Source: Glaciimonas sp. PAMC28666 (GTDB lineage Bacteria > Pseudomonadota > Gammaproteobacteria > Burkholderiales > Burkholderiaceae_D). Taken from it: a stretch of 64,000 bases of DNA. The first letter of the stretch is position 1; each line of letters starts with the position of its first letter. Below are positions 63,179 to 64,000 of the stretch, piece by piece. The notes beneath the pieces were generated by a model. The model searched no databases. It was given only the letters and a program-made list of their open reading frames with translations, and was not told the origin of the DNA. The stretch is taken from NCBI RefSeq assembly GCF_016917355.1, contig NZ_CP070304.1, positions 4,774,001 to 4,838,000 on the forward strand, written 5' to 3'. A program made the position numbers and the translations under genes.

Positions 63179-64000
63179 TTAATCGAATGTACAAAGCTAA
63201 GCCCTTATCCACGCTATCATCGGTTGCGTTTTTTCTGGTCTCTTCGACGGCGATACTGCTCGCCAGTAGCGCGCACGACGTGATGGCTAAACCGAACAAA
63301 ATTACCAAAAATACCAAGACTGTTACGCCAGCACCCCTTTCTAAATCACGCACTTACACGCTAACGCTGAAGCAGCTTGGCGTAGGTGTTCCGCTCACTT
63401 TGCACGGGGTGGAATCGTTTTCAAAGATTCCCTTTAATATTCGCGCGGATGAAGTCGTGGTAAGCGCCAAGCTAAAACTTGTGTATAGCTACTCTCCTGC
63501 TTTGATACCGGAAACTTCCCATATCGCCGTATTAGTGAATGGTGAAGTGGCCCGAACGATAGAACTTCCGAAAATACAGAGCACCGGAATGCTGATGCGC
63601 GAAATCGCGCTTGATCCCAGCACTATTACCGCATTCAACACCTTAAATCTCAAGTTTATTGGCCACTACACCGACACGTGTGAAGATCCGATGCATTCCA
63701 GTTTATGGGCGACGATCAGCAATCAAAGCACGCTAGAAATCAAGGTTGCGCCAATCGCCCTAGATAACGATTTAGCATTGCTGCCCGCCCCATTCTTTGA
63801 TCGTCGGGATAGCGATCGTCTGACGCTACCATTCGTCTTTGGTGCTCATCCTTCTTTGTCAACACTAGAGGCTGCAGGGACAGTCGCTTCCTGGTTTGGT
63901 AAGCTTGCCACCTATCGTGGTGCGCGCTTCGATGCGCAACTTAATCAATTACCTTCAAGCGGTAACGCGGTGCTATTTGCTACTACAAAGGAAATACCGG
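63175..64000 (+). CDS. bcsB: Cellulose synthase regulatory subunit BcsB, 5' part
   Basis: Runs to the window edge; 275 residues are visible. A hydrophobic N-terminus (STLSSVAFFLVSSTAILLAS) is a signal sequence, then YTLTLKQLGVGVPLTLHGVESFSKIPFNIRADEVV, the start of the first carbohydrate-binding domain, and HYTDTCEDPMHSSLWATIS, typical of BcsB. It is the periplasmic partner of BcsA. A GTG at 63175 overlaps the bcsA stop (GTGA), as elsewhere in the operon; the ATG at 63187 is the alternative. Confidence 0.9.
   Translation, partial: MINRMYKAKPLSTLSSVAFFLVSSTAILLASSAHDVMAKPNKITKNTKTVTPAPLSKSRTYTLTLKQLGVGVPLTLHGVESFSKIPFNIRADEVVVSAKLKLVYSYSPALIPETSHIAVLVNGEVARTIELPKIQSTGMLMREIALDPSTITAFNTLNLKFIGHYTDTCEDPMHSSLWATISNQSTLEIKVAPIALDNDLALLPAPFFDRRDSDRLTLPFVFGAHPSLSTLEAAGTVASWFGKLATYRGARFDAQLNQLPSSGNAVLFATTKEIP

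Overview
The window reads as betaproteobacterial chromosome, most likely an Oxalobacteraceae member (Glaciimonas/Herminiimonas/Collimonas type). Pointers are the SpecificRecomb-family membrane protein, phasin with PHB depolymerase, Gram-negative porins of the Burkholderiales type, H-NS-like and BolA/YciB/PpiC neighbours, protocatechuate degradation by the ortho route, and a base composition that looks close to balanced. The genus is inference; there is no rRNA or tRNA gene in the window to fix it.

0-13 kb is mostly core: a membrane protein, a phospholipase D/cardiolipin synthase-type lipoprotein, then a two-gene sensory operon with a photoactive-yellow-protein (PYP) homologue that keeps the chromophore cysteine and a PAS-PAS-GGDEF diguanylate cyclase. 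Ferredoxin-NADP reductase, SelO, MsrB, YciB, BolA and a parvulin follow, then a lipoprotein and an internally deleted patatin. 13-22 kb is accessory and decaying: an H-NS-like protein without its DNA-binding end, two ISKra4-type relics flanking a broken IS3 element, a RelE/ParE-Phd toxin-antitoxin pair with 11-bp operator repeats and a GC-rich coiled-coil remnant, then a HAD hydrolase, a truncated RlmI, a ParB-like protein and a structured C4/Ash-type leader RNA with a small protein, which look phage-P4-like.

22-41 kb is a sugar-acid catabolic region. An AraC/FAH/SDR/2-hydroxyacid dehydrogenase/MFS set is followed by galactarate (or altronate) dehydratase, 5-dehydro-4-deoxyglucarate dehydratase and ketoglutarate semialdehyde dehydrogenase, which together would carry galactarate or glucarate to 2-oxoglutarate. 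A porin and one MFS transporter in this region are frameshifted; a FadR-type regulator, a second MFS transporter and a lactonase complete it. An 11-bp motif recurs before the divergent dehydratases, before the regulator and before the intact transporter, suggesting one regulon. 42-45 kb holds phasin, a ribbon-helix-helix protein and a PHB depolymerase.

45-57 kb is a quinate/shikimate to protocatechuate to beta-ketoadipate cluster: a minus-strand operon (HPPD-like protein, shikimate dehydrogenase, TIM-barrel dehydroshikimate dehydratase, AroQ, porin, MHS transporter), two IclR regulators, and pcaH-pcaG-pcaB plus a PcaC-PcaD fusion. The two halves of the fused Pseudomonas QuiC are separate genes here. 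The late genes pcaIJ/F are not in the window. 57-64 kb holds a small charged protein, a DJ-1/PfpI protein, and the start of a cellulose operon (bcsD, bcsP/R, bcsQ, bcsA with intact PilZ motifs, bcsB running off the end). The diguanylate cyclase at 5 kb and the c-di-GMP-responsive BcsA at 61 kb give a possible, untested, light-to-cellulose link.
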